Part shown: positions 50,807 to 59,624 of the stretch, piece by piece | How the letters are laid out: each line of letters opens with the position of its first letter | Position numbering within the stretch: position 1 is the stretch's first letter | Assembly: GCA_963791225.1 (NCBI GenBank) | Contig: CAWBRV010000003.1 | Span: forward strand, 620,001 to 684,000 | Source of the DNA: PALSA-612 sp963791225 | GTDB taxonomy: Bacteria > Actinomycetota > Thermoleophilia > Gaiellales > Gaiellaceae | DNA length: 64,000 nucleotides | Reading direction: 5' to 3' | Notes under the pieces: model-generated | The model's database searches: none | What the model saw: only the letters and a program-made list of their open reading frames with translations | Told to the model about the DNA's origin: nothing | Made by a program: the position numbers and the translations under genes

Positions 50807-51651
50807 CCACGATCATTCGCTACGCGATCGGCGAGGCCGTGCGGCGCAAGGTCGTCCTCGTCGTGTTCGTCCTGACGGCGATCTTCCTCGGTCTCGACGC
50901 GCTCGCGAACCATTACATCTTCAGCGACCTGGCCAGCTTCCACGTGCCGGCGGACGCGGAGGTCGACAAGCGCACGTTCGCGGGCTCGTTCGTCGTCGGG
51001 ATGTCGATGTTCGCGACGCTCTTCCTCGGCGTCGTGCTCGCCGTCTTCCTGACGCTCGGCGCCGTGTCGGGCGACGCCGAGCGCGGGCTTCTGCAGCCAC
51101 TCGTCGTGCGGCCGATCGGCCGGCGCACCATGCTGCTCGCGCGTTTCGTCGCCGCCGCGGGTGTCTGCGCCGTGTACGTGTTCGTCGTCTACATCGTCGC
51201 CGTCACGATCACCGGCACGGAGGGCTCGTGGTGGCCGCACGCGATCGTGCTGCCTGGACTCCTGCTCGCCGGCGCGGTCGTGCTGATGACGGCGATGTCG
51301 CTCCTCGGCTCGGTGTTCCTCGGCGGGACGGCCAACGGGATCGCGGTCTTCATGCTCTTCATCGCCGGGCTCGTCGCCGGGCTGCTCGGCTCGATCGGCC
51401 ACGCGCTCGGCTCGCACACGATCTCGCGCGCCGCCTCGATCGCGGCCTGGGTGCTCCCGTTCGAGGCGCTGTACCAGGACGCGCTGAAGCAGATCACCCT
51501 GGGCACGCAGGGCTTCACCGCGTTCCTCGTCCGGCTCGGCCCGTTCGGAGGCGCGTACAACAGCGGCTGGGGGGTACGAGTCTGGGCGGCGGCGTACCTC
51601 GTCATCGTCCTCGCCACGGCAGTGACCGCCTTCGCGCGCCGCGATCTCTAG
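50803..51651 (+). CDS. ABC-2 family permease
   Basis: 282 residues, TTG start overlapping the ATPase stop (TTGA). Six membrane helices: AVRRKVVLVVFVLTAIFLGL, the second at FAGSFVVGMSMFATLFLGVV, later AVYVFVVYIVAVTITG, IVLPGLLLAGAVVLMTAMSL, FIAGLVAGLLGSIGHALGSH and VWAAAYLVIVLATAVTAFAR. The large loop after helix 1 (FHVPADAEVDKRTF) and DAERGLLQPLVVRPIGRRTM between helices are typical of ABC-2 permeases that insert themselves with the ATPase as a homodimer. Substrate unknown. Confidence 0.82.
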   Translation: MTTIIRYAIGEAVRRKVVLVVFVLTAIFLGLDALANHYIFSDLASFHVPADAEVDKRTFAGSFVVGMSMFATLFLGVVLAVFLTLGAVSGDAERGLLQPLVVRPIGRRTMLLARFVAAAGVCAVYVFVVYIVAVTITGTEGSWWPHAIVLPGLLLAGAVVLMTAMSLLGSVFLGGTANGIAVFMLFIAGLVAGLLGSIGHALGSHTISRAASIAAWVLPFEALYQDALKQITLGTQGFTAFLVRLGPFGGAYNSGWGVRVWAAAYLVIVLATAVTAFARRDL

Positions 51652-51661
51652 GCTCCCGGCT

Positions 51662-52507
51662 GTGACCCGCCGGCGAGCCGCACTCGGCGTCGCGGTGGTC
51701 GTCGTTCTCGCGACCGCCGGAGCCGGCGCGGCGACGAGTTCCGACCCGCCGTACGCGAAGCGTCTGCAGATCCTGGACGCGCTCGCCACCCGCTACCCGG
51801 GGGCCGTCCAGCGCGGGACACCGCTCGGCAAGTACGGCCTGTGGGCCGGAATCGTCGTGCAGACAACCTGGCAGCAGCGCTCGCACAGGGATCGGATCGG
51901 GCTCTGGAGCATGATGAACGTCCGCCTCAGCGTCGAGCCGTCGAGCTACGCAGCCCTGCTCGACCGGCCGGGGGCGCCGGCGGACGCCCGCGCTCTCTGC
52001 ACGTCGGCGAGCGCGACCGAGGTCTGCGCGGCCTGGACGCGCTACTTCCTGGCGGTGAAGCGCCGGCAGCCTGCGGCGACGCTCCTGTACCTGCTCTGGC
52101 GCGCGCACACGACCGCGATCGCGACGAACCTCCGCGCGCAGCGGCGCGCGTTCGAACGCGTCAGGACGACACAGCTCGAGCGGAACTTCTGGTCGAGCTG
52201 GGTCCAGATCGTCTTCCTGCTCGAGGCGGCGCGTTTCCCGACGAACGCGACGACGTCCGTCCGCGCGTCGAAGCTGCTGATGCCGCCGTGCTCGCCGCTC
52301 GGCGCGCCGGGATGCGCGCTCACCGCGCACGACCTCGGCCGGACGTTTCCCTTCGTGTTCGCGCTCGCGACCCGGCCCGCGTCGATCGACCACGACTTGA
52401 AGGAGTACGAGACGTTGCGGACGAATCCGCTGGCGCTGACCGTGCTCGTGGCCTCCGATCCGGCACTGGCGCGGGCGATCGCGCTCTACCTCGCGGTGGC
52501 CCGGTAA
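51662..52507 (+). CDS. secreted Leg1-like protein
   Basis: 281 residues with a signal peptide (ALGVAVVVVLATAGAGAATS). The body resembles the Leg1/DUF781 family known mainly from animals: KYGLWAGIVVQTTWQQRSHR near residue 58, LWSMMNVRLSVEPSSYAALL, CAAWTRYFLAV, LYLLWRAHTTAIATNL and WSSWVQIVFLLEAARFPTNA with TTSVRASKLLMPP. The order of Trp, Asn and Thr motifs is kept, but identity is low and the assignment is from memory of the family pattern. It is 10 bases after the ABC permease gene and may be exported or linked to it. Confidence 0.5.
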   Translation: MTRRRAALGVAVVVVLATAGAGAATSSDPPYAKRLQILDALATRYPGAVQRGTPLGKYGLWAGIVVQTTWQQRSHRDRIGLWSMMNVRLSVEPSSYAALLDRPGAPADARALCTSASATEVCAAWTRYFLAVKRRQPAATLLYLLWRAHTTAIATNLRAQRRAFERVRTTQLERNFWSSWVQIVFLLEAARFPTNATTSVRASKLLMPPCSPLGAPGCALTAHDLGRTFPFVFALATRPASIDHDLKEYETLRTNPLALTVLVASDPALARAIALYLAVAR

Positions 52508-52606
52508 GAGATTGCGAGAGCCGGGCTCTCCCCCTCAACGACTGACGCCCTGAGGGCCGACTCTCGCCATGATCCCGTTCCCGTTCGTCGGTGTTTTACG
52601 CCCCTT

Positions 52607-54088
52607 GTGGCCGCGCGTGTCAGAATCGCACTCGTGAGGCGGCACGCCCAGCGCCTGCTTCTCGCGGGACTTGTTCTTGCAGCCGGGATTCTCGTCCCGC
52701 TGTTCGCCACGTCCGCCGGCGCGAAGACCGATTCGCCGGCAGTGAGCGCGCAGCAGGTCTACAACGATCCCGCCAACGACGAGAACCTCGGGAGTGCCCC
52801 GGACATCAAGACGGTGACCGTCTCGGACGACCCGGATGGGACGCTCCACTTCCTCGTGGCGTACTACGTGGTGGGCAACTCCGCGCCGTGCATCTCCCCG
52901 CCGTCTGCGCTCATCATCGGCATCGACAGCGATCTGAACGGCAGCACGGGCCAACCGCCGATCGGTGCGGATGCGGTGATCAACGTGAACGGCGACCACA
53001 CCACGGAGGGCCTCGGCTCGGCGAGGTGTACCGCGAACGGAGACGAGATCACCGTCAACCGTTCGGCCGTCGGCGTCGGGACGTCGTTCAACTTCGCGCT
53101 CGGGTCGAGCCAGGGCATCGGGTTCGACGTCGCGCCCGACACGGCTGCCACCGGCGTGCCCTGGAGCTACACGCTCAGCGGGAGTACGCCGCCTCCGCCT
53201 CCGCCTCCGCCTCCGCCTCCCGGCCCGCCTCCGCCGCCCGGCCCGCCTCCGCCTCCCGGCTCTCCACCGCCTCCGGGAACGCCTCCGCCGCCGTCAGGGG
53301 GACTCGCCTCCTTCGGGGCCGACGCACCGCCGCACTACGCGCACTGGCGCATTCGCTTCGACGCGGCCACGTTCGGTGCCGCGTCGTACGCGTGGGAGTT
53401 CGGCGACGGGACGTCAAAGCAGACGACCCAGCCGCTCGCGTACCACCGCTACGCGACGGCCGGCACGTTCGCCGCCACGCTCACGGTCACCGACGGAACG
53501 GGAGCGCAGGCGCAGTCGACGACCCAGGTCGAGGTTCTGGCGCTGCCGGCCGGCGAGAAGCTGCCGTCGATCGCCGGGCCGTCGCCGCGGAGCCGCAAGG
53601 ATCCCGGGTACGGCCGGGTGGCGTCGAAAGAGAGCGGTGGCCCGCGCTCTGCGCTCTGCTGGAACAAGGCCGACTGGTCGATCCTCGAGAAGGCGTTCGA
53701 CGAGAGCGGCTACGGCGGCTACGTCGACCCCGCCAAGCCGCGGCAGATCAACCTGTCGCCGCGGATCTGTGCACGCCTCGACCTGCTCCGGTACCGCCGG
53801 CCGCCGGCCGCGGCCACGAGCAGCACGGCGGTCGCCGTGCTCGTTCTGGCGAGCGGGATCGAGAAGGGCCGCGGCTACGTCAACCCCGCGCAGGTCGCCT
53901 GCTACGCCCTGCAGCTCGTGCCCGACACGAGCTCGCTGCTCGGAGCCGGCCCCGCTGCCGCCGAGCGGCTCGGCAAGCTCGCCGCGCGATGGTTCACGCG
54001 CCGCAACCTCCCTCCCGGCTACTGGTCGCCGCAGTGCCGCGACGGCGGCAAGCTCGACCTCGACCCGGCCGAGCGCCACTGGCCGTGA
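52607..54088 (+). CDS. secreted PKD-domain protein with proline-rich linker
   Basis: 493 residues. Signal peptide (LLLAGLVLAAGILVPLFATS), an N-terminal beta domain (VYNDPANDENLGSAPDIKTV) like calcium-binding or DOMON-type domains, then about 35 residues of nearly pure Pro/Gly (53190-53300), a PKD domain (AWEFGDGTSKQTTQP, about residue 265) and a C-terminal helical domain of unknown type with four cysteines. The start may be GTG at 52634 instead. The proline linker probably spans the cell wall. Confidence 0.76.
   Translation: MAARVRIALVRRHAQRLLLAGLVLAAGILVPLFATSAGAKTDSPAVSAQQVYNDPANDENLGSAPDIKTVTVSDDPDGTLHFLVAYYVVGNSAPCISPPSALIIGIDSDLNGSTGQPPIGADAVINVNGDHTTEGLGSARCTANGDEITVNRSAVGVGTSFNFALGSSQGIGFDVAPDTAATGVPWSYTLSGSTPPPPPPPPPPPGPPPPPGPPPPPGSPPPPGTPPPPSGGLASFGADAPPHYAHWRIRFDAATFGAASYAWEFGDGTSKQTTQPLAYHRYATAGTFAATLTVTDGTGAQAQSTTQVEVLALPAGEKLPSIAGPSPRSRKDPGYGRVASKESGGPRSALCWNKADWSILEKAFDESGYGGYVDPAKPRQINLSPRICARLDLLRYRRPPAAATSSTAVAVLVLASGIEKGRGYVNPAQVACYALQLVPDTSSLLGAGPAAAERLGKLAARWFTRRNLPPGYWSPQCRDGGKLDLDPAERHWP
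53190..53300 (+). repeat. CCGCCT tandem low-complexity tract
   Basis: Tandem CCTCCG and CCGCCT units encode the Pro/Gly linker of the PKD protein; the first 30 bases are near-perfect 6-mer repeats and may vary in length. Confidence 0.75.
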
Positions 54089-54149
54089 CGTGGGTGCGGC
54101 CGACGGGGACGAGCCCCGCCGGCCGCGTTTTCGAACCGGGCGCTCGAAG

Positions 54150-54545
54150 CTAGGCGGCGAGCGCCTTCTTCTTCAGCGCTTCGAACTCCTCCTGTGTGAT
54201 CGCGCCGCTGTCGAGCAGCTGCTTCGCGTTCGCGATCTGCGCTGCGGGATCGCCCGACGACGCCACCGTCTTCACGTAGTCGTCGAACTGGGCCTGCGAC
54301 TGCTTGGCCTGGGACATGTTGCGGTTGGCGATCCCCTCGTGCTCGGCGATCAGGTAGATCAGCACGCCGAGGTAGGGCACGAGGATCACGAAGACGATCC
54401 AGAGCGCCTTCTTGCCACCGCCGATGTCATGTCGGCGGAAGACGTCTGCGAAGACGGTGATCAGGAGCCAGAACCAGATCACCCAGGCGAAGAACACGAG
54501 GAACGACCACATCACGTCCCCGAACGAATAGTTTGCGAGCACCAA
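54150..54545 (-). CDS. membrane protein with PLDNc and SHOCT domains
   Basis: 131 residues: two helices with the PLDNc pattern (WSFLVFFAWVIWFWLLITVF then DIGGGKKALWIVFVILVPYLGV) joined by FRRHD, a linker, and a C-terminal SHOCT domain (IANAKQLLDSGAITQEEFEA and LKKKALAA). PLDNc helices occur in cardiolipin synthases; SHOCT is an oligomerisation or targeting motif. A paralogue lies at 55288-55684 with the GNAT gene between. Function unknown. Confidence 0.82.
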   Translation of the reverse strand: MVLANYSFGDVMWSFLVFFAWVIWFWLLITVFADVFRRHDIGGGKKALWIVFVILVPYLGVLIYLIAEHEGIANRNMSQAKQSQAQFDDYVKTVASSGDPAAQIANAKQLLDSGAITQEEFEALKKKALAA

Positions 54546-54680
54546 ATCCTCCTCACATCACTCGAGATCTCGACGGCCCAGGGGTGGGCCGTCCGCCGTA
54601 TCTTGACTCATCTGCGGATTGCGAGACTGAAGCAGACAGAGGCTCCGCGCATCATCCCGTCGGTATGAGCCGGATCTCGG

Positions 54681-55217
54681 TCAGTGCGCGAGCTCCTTCC
54701 AGTAGAACGACGTGGGCGTGAGCGTGCCGTCCGGGTTGAGGGCGTAGTTCGGGATCGCGCCGGCCTCGGTCCAGCCCAGGCGGCGGTACAGGCGCTCGGC
54801 GTCGGACGTGGCCGTGTCCAGCGTGAGCAGCCAGCGGCCCGCCTCGCGGGCGACCTGCTCGACCCCCTCCATCAGGGCCTCGCCGACACCTCGGCGCCGG
54901 GCCGACGTGTGGACGAGCAACTTGCTCACGGTCGCCCGGTGTCGCTGGTTCGGGAGGGTGTCGACGTCGAGCTGAACGGTGCCGACGACCTCGCCTTCGT
55001 CCAGGGCGGCCACGAGCAGCACACAGCCCCCGTCGGCGACGTTCTGCTCGACGTGACGCCAGTAGGCATCGGCGTCCGCCTGACCGAGCGGCGACACGAA
55101 GCCGACCGACGCACCGTGCTCGACGCAGTCGACGAGGATCTCGCCGAGGCGTGCCCGCAGGGGCTCCGCCGACGACGCGTCGAGCGCCCAGACCCGGATC
55201 GCCGCGCCCGCACCCAT
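54681..55217 (-). CDS. GNAT-family N-acetyltransferase
   Basis: 178 residues. Acetyl-CoA motif A is present as VSKLLVHTSARRRGVGEALMEGVEQVAREAG (about residues 98-128), followed by LLTLDTATSDAERLYRRLGW typical of motif B. The N-terminal region VLLVAALDEGEVVGTVQLDV is the usual strand pair. A start at GTG or ATG near 55217 is plausible. Acceptor unknown. It sits between two SHOCT paralogues, all on the same strand. Confidence 0.86.
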   Translation of the reverse strand: MGAGAAIRVWALDASSAEPLRARLGEILVDCVEHGASVGFVSPLGQADADAYWRHVEQNVADGGCVLLVAALDEGEVVGTVQLDVDTLPNQRHRATVSKLLVHTSARRRGVGEALMEGVEQVAREAGRWLLTLDTATSDAERLYRRLGWTEAGAIPNYALNPDGTLTPTSFYWKELAH

Positions 55218-55287
55218 GCCGCCGACTATAGGCAGCGCCGGGAGCCGGCCGTATCTGCGACTCGGCTCCCGCGCTGTCCGAATGCAG

Positions 55288-55684
55288 CTAGGCGAGCGCC
55301 TTCTGCTTGATCGCCTCGAACTCGGCCTGGGTGATGGCGCCGCTGTCGAGGAGTTGCTTCGCTTTCGCGATCTGCTCGGTCGGATCGCCCGAGCCCTGCC
55401 GCCGCCTTGACCTGAGCGTCGAAGTTGGCCTGAGCAGCCTGCACGTCCTTCATCCGCCGTTCCCCCATCTGCTTGCCCTCGGCGATGAGGTAGATGAGCA
55501 CCCCGAATAGGGGAAGAGGATGATGAAGATCATCCACGCCGGCCTTGGCCCAGCCGGACGTGTCGTGCCTGCGGAACAGGTCGGAGAAGACGACGATCAG
55601 CAGCCAGATCCACAGGATCCAGGCGAAGAAGATGAACATCGTCCAGATGACTTGCCAGAACGTCTCCGCAACCACCATGCGCAT
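55288..55684 (-). pseudogene. PLDNc-SHOCT paralogue with two frameshifts
   Basis: N-terminal frame ETFWQVIWTMFIFFAWILWI with LLIVVFSDLFRRHDTSGWAK equals the PLDNc half of the 54150 gene. One base is off near 55530; then LFGVLIYLIAEGKQMGERRM resumes in frame. Near 55393 the frame changes again, and SGDPTEQIAKAKQLLDSGAI and TQAEFEAIKQKALA end at 55288. With both corrected the product is about 131 residues, as long as its paralogue. The duplicate is either decaying or badly sequenced. Confidence 0.72.
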
Positions 55685-55782
55685 GCCTCCCTCTTGTTCG
55701 GATCAGCGCCAATCATGATCGATTTCGACCCGGGCTGCGGGTGATGGAATTGAGGGGAGCCGCGTCTCACCCCGGCGATTCG

Positions 55783-56304
55783 CTAGACCTCGTGAGCCGC
55801 TACCTCGAGGCCGACGATCAGAAGGCCCACGCACGGCAGGGCGAACACGTAGACGAGCTGGCGGGAGCGGGCCGCTTCACCGGCAAGGCGGGCGGTGATG
55901 AGACCCGCGGCGAACAGGATCGCGACGCCGAGGCCCTGTGCCACCGACAGGCCGGTCGCGACCGACCAGGCGCCGGCCGCGGTCAAGAGCATCACCGCGG
56001 CCGCGGGCAGCCCGGAGGCGACGACCGGCCACGATCTCAGCAACTCGTGGACCTCGTGGGAGCGCACCGGCCCGGGGTCTTGCCGGGCTCGCGCTCTCAC
56101 GACACGCCACATCGAGTGCGCCAGCCACGCGGCGACTGCGACGACGAGCAACACGAGCGCCGCCTCGAGCGCGTGCAGAGTCTTCGATTCGAGCTGCAGC
56201 CCGCCGACGGCGGCCAACACCGTGATCGTCCCGTAGACGACGAAGGCGATCCAGTCCGCCAGGTGGCGACGATCCTGTCCGCTCGGCTTTGCCTCGTCGC
56301 TCAT
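55783..56304 (-). CDS. membrane protein, conserved hypothetical
   Basis: 173 residues: short cytoplasmic start (MSDEAKPSGQDRRHLADW), then four membrane helices (WIAFVVYGTITVLAAVGGLQ, HALEAALVLLVVAVAAWLAH, GLPAAAVMLLTAAGAWSVAT and GLGVAILFAAGLITARLAGE with a fifth at the C-terminus). The arginine-rich cytoplasmic loop (RVVRARARQDPGPVR) between helices 2 and 3 is like small stress-related membrane proteins. No family recognised. Confidence 0.7.
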   Translation of the reverse strand: MSDEAKPSGQDRRHLADWIAFVVYGTITVLAAVGGLQLESKTLHALEAALVLLVVAVAAWLAHSMWRVVRARARQDPGPVRSHEVHELLRSWPVVASGLPAAAVMLLTAAGAWSVATGLSVAQGLGVAILFAAGLITARLAGEAARSRQLVYVFALPCVGLLIVGLEVAAHEV

Positions 56305-56434
56305 CGGATGAAGTGTCCCGGTTCATGCAGTCGGACCGGCGCTGATTCACGCCATCGGGACGATGGTGGCAGTTCCCGACCTGCTGAGCACGGCCGAGCG
56401 ACGCCCGCGTTGATCCGCGAGCGCACTCAGGTCT

Positions 56435-56878
56435 TTACCGACCGAGTCTTATGACGCCGTAGTCGTGGAGAAGTCCGACCGGGGCGCCCCAGCTAACGCC
56501 GCTTCCGCTGGCGTTCGCGAAGGTGCCGGTCCCTGAGACGATTCTGAATGTCCCCCAGAGGTTGTGTGCTCCGCAGGTTGAGTTTTGGAAGGCGAATCGG
56601 AGGGTGCTGCGCCTGTTCTCGACGAGCGTCGCGGTGCTAGTGCCTTTGACGGTGAGGCAGCCTGGTTCGGGGCCCGGCGTGGGCGGGGAGATCACGGCGA
56701 TGCTCGTTACCGGACCGTAGTGGTCGATCACGCCGGTGGCGTTGCATCTCACTGAGCACGGTCGGAGGTGGAAGACGGCGGTGAAAGGTTCGGTCCGGGT
56801 GGCGGCAGAGGCCGCAGTGACGAGAAGCCCCGCGGCAATCGTCGCCGCCGCGATGATCCGGCGCGCATCCCAGGTCAT
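56435..56878 (-). CDS. secreted hypothetical protein
   Basis: 147 residues from MTWDARR (frame open upstream, but that part lacks coding features). Signal peptide (IIAAATIAAGLLVTAASAAT), then an all-beta protein with four cysteines: LRPCSVRCNATGVIDHYGPV, LTVKGTSTATLVENRRSTLR and HNLWGTFRIVSGTGTFANAS. The GTFRIVSGTGTFAxASGSGV pattern is typical of allene-oxide-cyclase-like beta barrels found in secreted actinobacterial proteins. Function unknown. Confidence 0.68.
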   Translation of the reverse strand: MTWDARRIIAAATIAAGLLVTAASAATRTEPFTAVFHLRPCSVRCNATGVIDHYGPVTSIAVISPPTPGPEPGCLTVKGTSTATLVENRRSTLRFAFQNSTCGAHNLWGTFRIVSGTGTFANASGSGVSWGAPVGLLHDYGVIRLGR

Positions 56879-56940
56879 TGGCCGATCGTATCGCGGTAGG
56901 CGTTGGCGACCCAGACGGCGCTGGGCGTTGCTGCGATCCA

Positions 56941-58614
56941 TCACGCTTCCTGCCGGATCGGGAGGGTGAAGCGGAAGGTGCTGCCGTTGCCGGCGGCGCT
57001 TTCGACCCAGAGGCGGCCGCCGTGGAGCTCGACGAGCTTCCGGGAGAGGGGGAGGCCGAGTCCGGTGCCTTCGGCCCGCTTGCCGTCCGTCGCTTGCTTG
57101 AACTCCTCGAAGATCGTCTCGAGCTCCTCCGGCGCGATGCCGGGGCCGGTGTCGGCGACGGCGATCTCGACCTGGCCGTCGTCGAGCCGGGCGGAGACGT
57201 CGACGCGGCCCTCGGCGGGAGTGAACTTGACCGCGTTGGACAGGAGGTTGAAGACGATCTGGCGGACGCGACGCCCGTCGGCGCTGATCGTGATCTCCTC
57301 CGGCTCCGTCGTCAGCGAGAGCTCGACCCCCCCGCGGCTCGCCCGTTCCGAGTGCATCGAGACGGCGCTGCGCAGCACGTCGGGGATCGCCACCTCCGAG
57401 AGCTCGAGCTCCATCCCCCCGGCCTCGATCTTGGCCAGGTCGAGCACGTCGTTGATCAGCGAGAGCAGGTGCTTGCCCGCCACGAGCACGTCCTCGACGT
57501 AGGCGAGCTGGCGTTCGTTCAGCTCGCCGTACATCTGCTCGTGCAGCACCTCGGAGAAGCCGATGATCGCGTTCAGCGGCGTCCGCAGCTCGTGCGACAT
57601 CGTGGCCAGGAAGTCCGACTTGTGCCGACTCGCCGTCTCCAGCTCCTGATACAGACGCCGCAGCTCGTCGTTCATCCGGTTCACGTCGGCCGCCAGCGCA
57701 CCGATCTCGTCACGGTTCGACACGTCCAGCGTGACCGGAGAAGTCACCGGCCGCGATCGTCGCCAGCCGCCTCTGCGTCTTTCGCAGCGGAACGACGAAC
57801 GAGTCGGACAGGAGCAGCCCGAGCGCGAGAGCCAGGAGAAGGCTGCCCGCGCCGGCACCGATCAGGAGATCCCGCGACTGACTGTACGAGCGCCGGTCGG
57901 CAGCGACGAGCGCGTCCGCGCGGGCTTGCGTCTTCCGAGTCAGGACAGCGAGCTTCGCCGCGAGCGACGCCGCCCACTTGGTCACTTTGGACGAACTCGC
58001 GAATGATGAGGAGCCTGTGGCAGGCCGGAGGCGCCGGAGACGTGGAAGAAGAGCGACTGGCTGTTCTGCGATCTTCGCGGTACAGCGACGGCGCGACGGC
58101 GTGGAGGGTGAGCGGCAGGTGCGGCTGGGGTGGCAGCAAATCGGGATCGAGCTGCAGGCCGCGCCCGCGTCGAGGCAGAGCCGGAAGTACTCGTTGCCGA
58201 TCTGCTGGTCGAGAGCCGAGAGGAACCCGCGCTGGTAGGAGGCGGGATCGAAAGCCGGGAGGTCCGGTTCGTCCGATCGCGACGGCCTGTCGTTGAGCGA
58301 GTAGAGGCGGCCGAGGCGGAGGTCGATCACCTGTTTGAGCTGCGTCGCGTCCGTCAGGAGGAGCTGCTCGTAGCCGCCCTGCTGCTGCAGCCTCCTCAGC
58401 TCCGTGCCGCGGGAGTTCGACTGGCCGAGCGCGACGAGACCGAGGACGGCGACGAGGGCGAGCAGCGCGGCGACGACGAGCGAGCCGAAGAGCTGCTTCG
58501 CCCGGATCGGCAGTGGAACGCCACGCTCAGCGAGCCCAGCCAGCGGTACCAGTCGTGCGACGTCATCGGCTCCGGCGCGACCTCCATGCAGGTGTCGTCT
58601 GCATCGCTGCTCAT
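56941..58614 (-). pseudogene. sensor histidine kinase, several frameshifts
   Basis: The C-terminal frame (56941-57720) is a complete transmitter: FLATMSHELRTPLNAIIGFS H-box, RRVRQIVFNLLSNAVKFTPA N-box, VADTGPGIAPEE G1 and GTGLGLPLSRKLVELHGGRL. Upstream frames add a HAMP-like part (VVPLRKTQRRLATIAAGDFS), a membrane helix (LLIGAGAGSLLLALALGLLL), an extracellular sensor (YEQLLLTDATQLKQVIDLRL) and an N-terminal helix (LFGSLVVAALLALVAVLGLV). The likely start, ATGAGCAGCGATGC at 58614, overlaps the receiver gene stop (ATGA). At least three indels (about 57720, 58010-58150 and 58535) separate the parts. Confidence 0.75.
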
Positions 58615-58992
58615 GTCGCAGGGTCACGCAGGTGCCTCCGGACCTGGTCCGGGAACTCGCGGACCCGGATCGGCTTCTCGAGGTAGCCGTCGAACCCGTC
58701 GGCGAGAAACCGCTCGCGGTCGCCCTTCATCGTCGAGGAGGTGAGTGCGACCACGCGGATCGCGGCCGTGCGCTCGTCCTCTCTCAGCTTCCGCACCGCC
58801 TCGGTTCCCGTTCATGTCGGGCATGCGGATGTCCATCAGGATCAGATCGGGGCGGTGTTCGACAGCGAGGGAGAGGCCCTCGACGCCGCCCGCGGCTTCG
58901 AGCGTTCGGAACCCTGCGAACTGGAGAACGTCGCGCGCGAGCCTCCGGTTCTGCTCGTTGTCGTCGACGATCAGGATCAACTCGTGGGCCAT
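58611..58992 (-). pseudogene. single-domain response regulator (receiver), frameshifted
   Basis: The first frame, MAHELILIVDDNEQNRRLAR with DLILMDIRMPDMNG, has the acidic pair and the phosphoacceptor aspartate. One base is off near 58805; the second frame continues VRKLREDERTAAIRVVALTS and ADGFDGYLEKPIRVREFPDQ with the conserved lysine, ending at 58611. Corrected length about 126 residues, a stand-alone receiver like DivK/CheY. The stop overlaps the start of the kinase gene, so the two are a pair. It is divergent from the gene at 59070. Confidence 0.78.
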
Positions 58993-59069
58993 GGCGATGC
59001 CTCCTCCTCGACGGGGACGCTACGCTCTTCGGTCTCGCCGCAACAGCGTGCCTGCCCGCGACCGCGATC

Positions 59070-59624
59070 GTGCTGGCCTCCCTCGACGCGGAGGCCTACC
59101 CTCTCCATGTGTTCTCCGACTTCGACCGGGAGCGCCGGCGGATCGAGGAGGCGTTGCACGACGGCGTTCAGCAGGATCTCGCCGCGACGGTGGTTGCACT
59201 CGAGCTCGCACGGGAGCTTCTCGACTCCGACCCGGCCGCTGCGCGCAGTGCGCTCGAGGAGTTGGCTGCGCAGGTCGAGGGAGCACTCGCTCGAGTCCGG
59301 CTGCTCGCCGGGACGGTCTATCCGTCGATCCTCCCCGCGCGCGGGCTGACGGATGCCCTTCGCTCGCTCGATGTCGAAACCGCAGACCTCGAGCGGTATC
59401 CGCTCGAGATCGAGGAGGCGGTCTACTTCTCGTGTAGCGCCCTGCGGAGCCGCGCGACCCGGGCTCGCGTGTGGAGCGACGGTGCCGCTCTTCGCCTCGA
59501 GCTCCTCGGCGTCACCGCCGTCAAGGGCGACGAGCTTTCGCACGCACGCGAGCGAATCGCCGCGGTCGGCGGTCAGCTCGACCTTTCAGCCGGCCGTGTC
59601 TCCGCGGCAGTCCCGCTCAGGTAG
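59070..59624 (+). CDS. HisKA_3-type kinase-like protein with degenerate ATPase part
   Basis: About 184 residues from a GTG; an upstream start is possible. The DHp-like helix FDRERRRIEEALHDGVQQDL with the phospho-accepting histidine, and LARVRLLAGTVYPSILPARG, match NarL-partner kinases (HisKA_3). The remainder resembles a shrunken HATPase: RARVWSDGAALRLELLG followed directly by HARERIAAVGGQLDLSAGRV. The usual N-box Asn and the G1 box (DDGPGF) are missing. It thus looks unable to bind ATP. It converges with the regulator fusion and overlaps it by 52 bases. Confidence 0.62.
   Translation: MLASLDAEAYPLHVFSDFDRERRRIEEALHDGVQQDLAATVVALELARELLDSDPAAARSALEELAAQVEGALARVRLLAGTVYPSILPARGLTDALRSLDVETADLERYPLEIEEAVYFSCSALRSRATRARVWSDGAALRLELLGVTAVKGDELSHARERIAAVGGQLDLSAGRVSAAVPLR

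Noticed and set aside
49819..51651. Single-frame fusion of ABC ATPase and permease
   Set aside because: The ATPase C-terminus is conserved one frame over (LSSTLEEVYLEAVQ) with its own stop overlapping the permease TTG; the apparent fusion arises from one indel.
49888..51789. Long minus-strand frames (244 and 338 codons) opposite the ABC exporter
   Set aside because: Highly charged Arg/Glu/Asp repeats typical of reversed hydrophobic coding sequence.
53190..53300. Tandem CCGCCT units as a CRISPR-like or satellite array
   Set aside because: No spacers; the repeats simply encode a proline-rich linker.
52591..54153. 520- and 430-codon frames overlapping the PKD gene
   Set aside because: Ser/Ala/Arg low-complexity frames caused by the CCGCCT tract; only the PKD frame has signal peptide and domains.
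56878..58296. 472-codon plus-strand frame opposite the histidine kinase
   Set aside because: Antisense of a strongly conserved transmitter domain; no recognisable motif.
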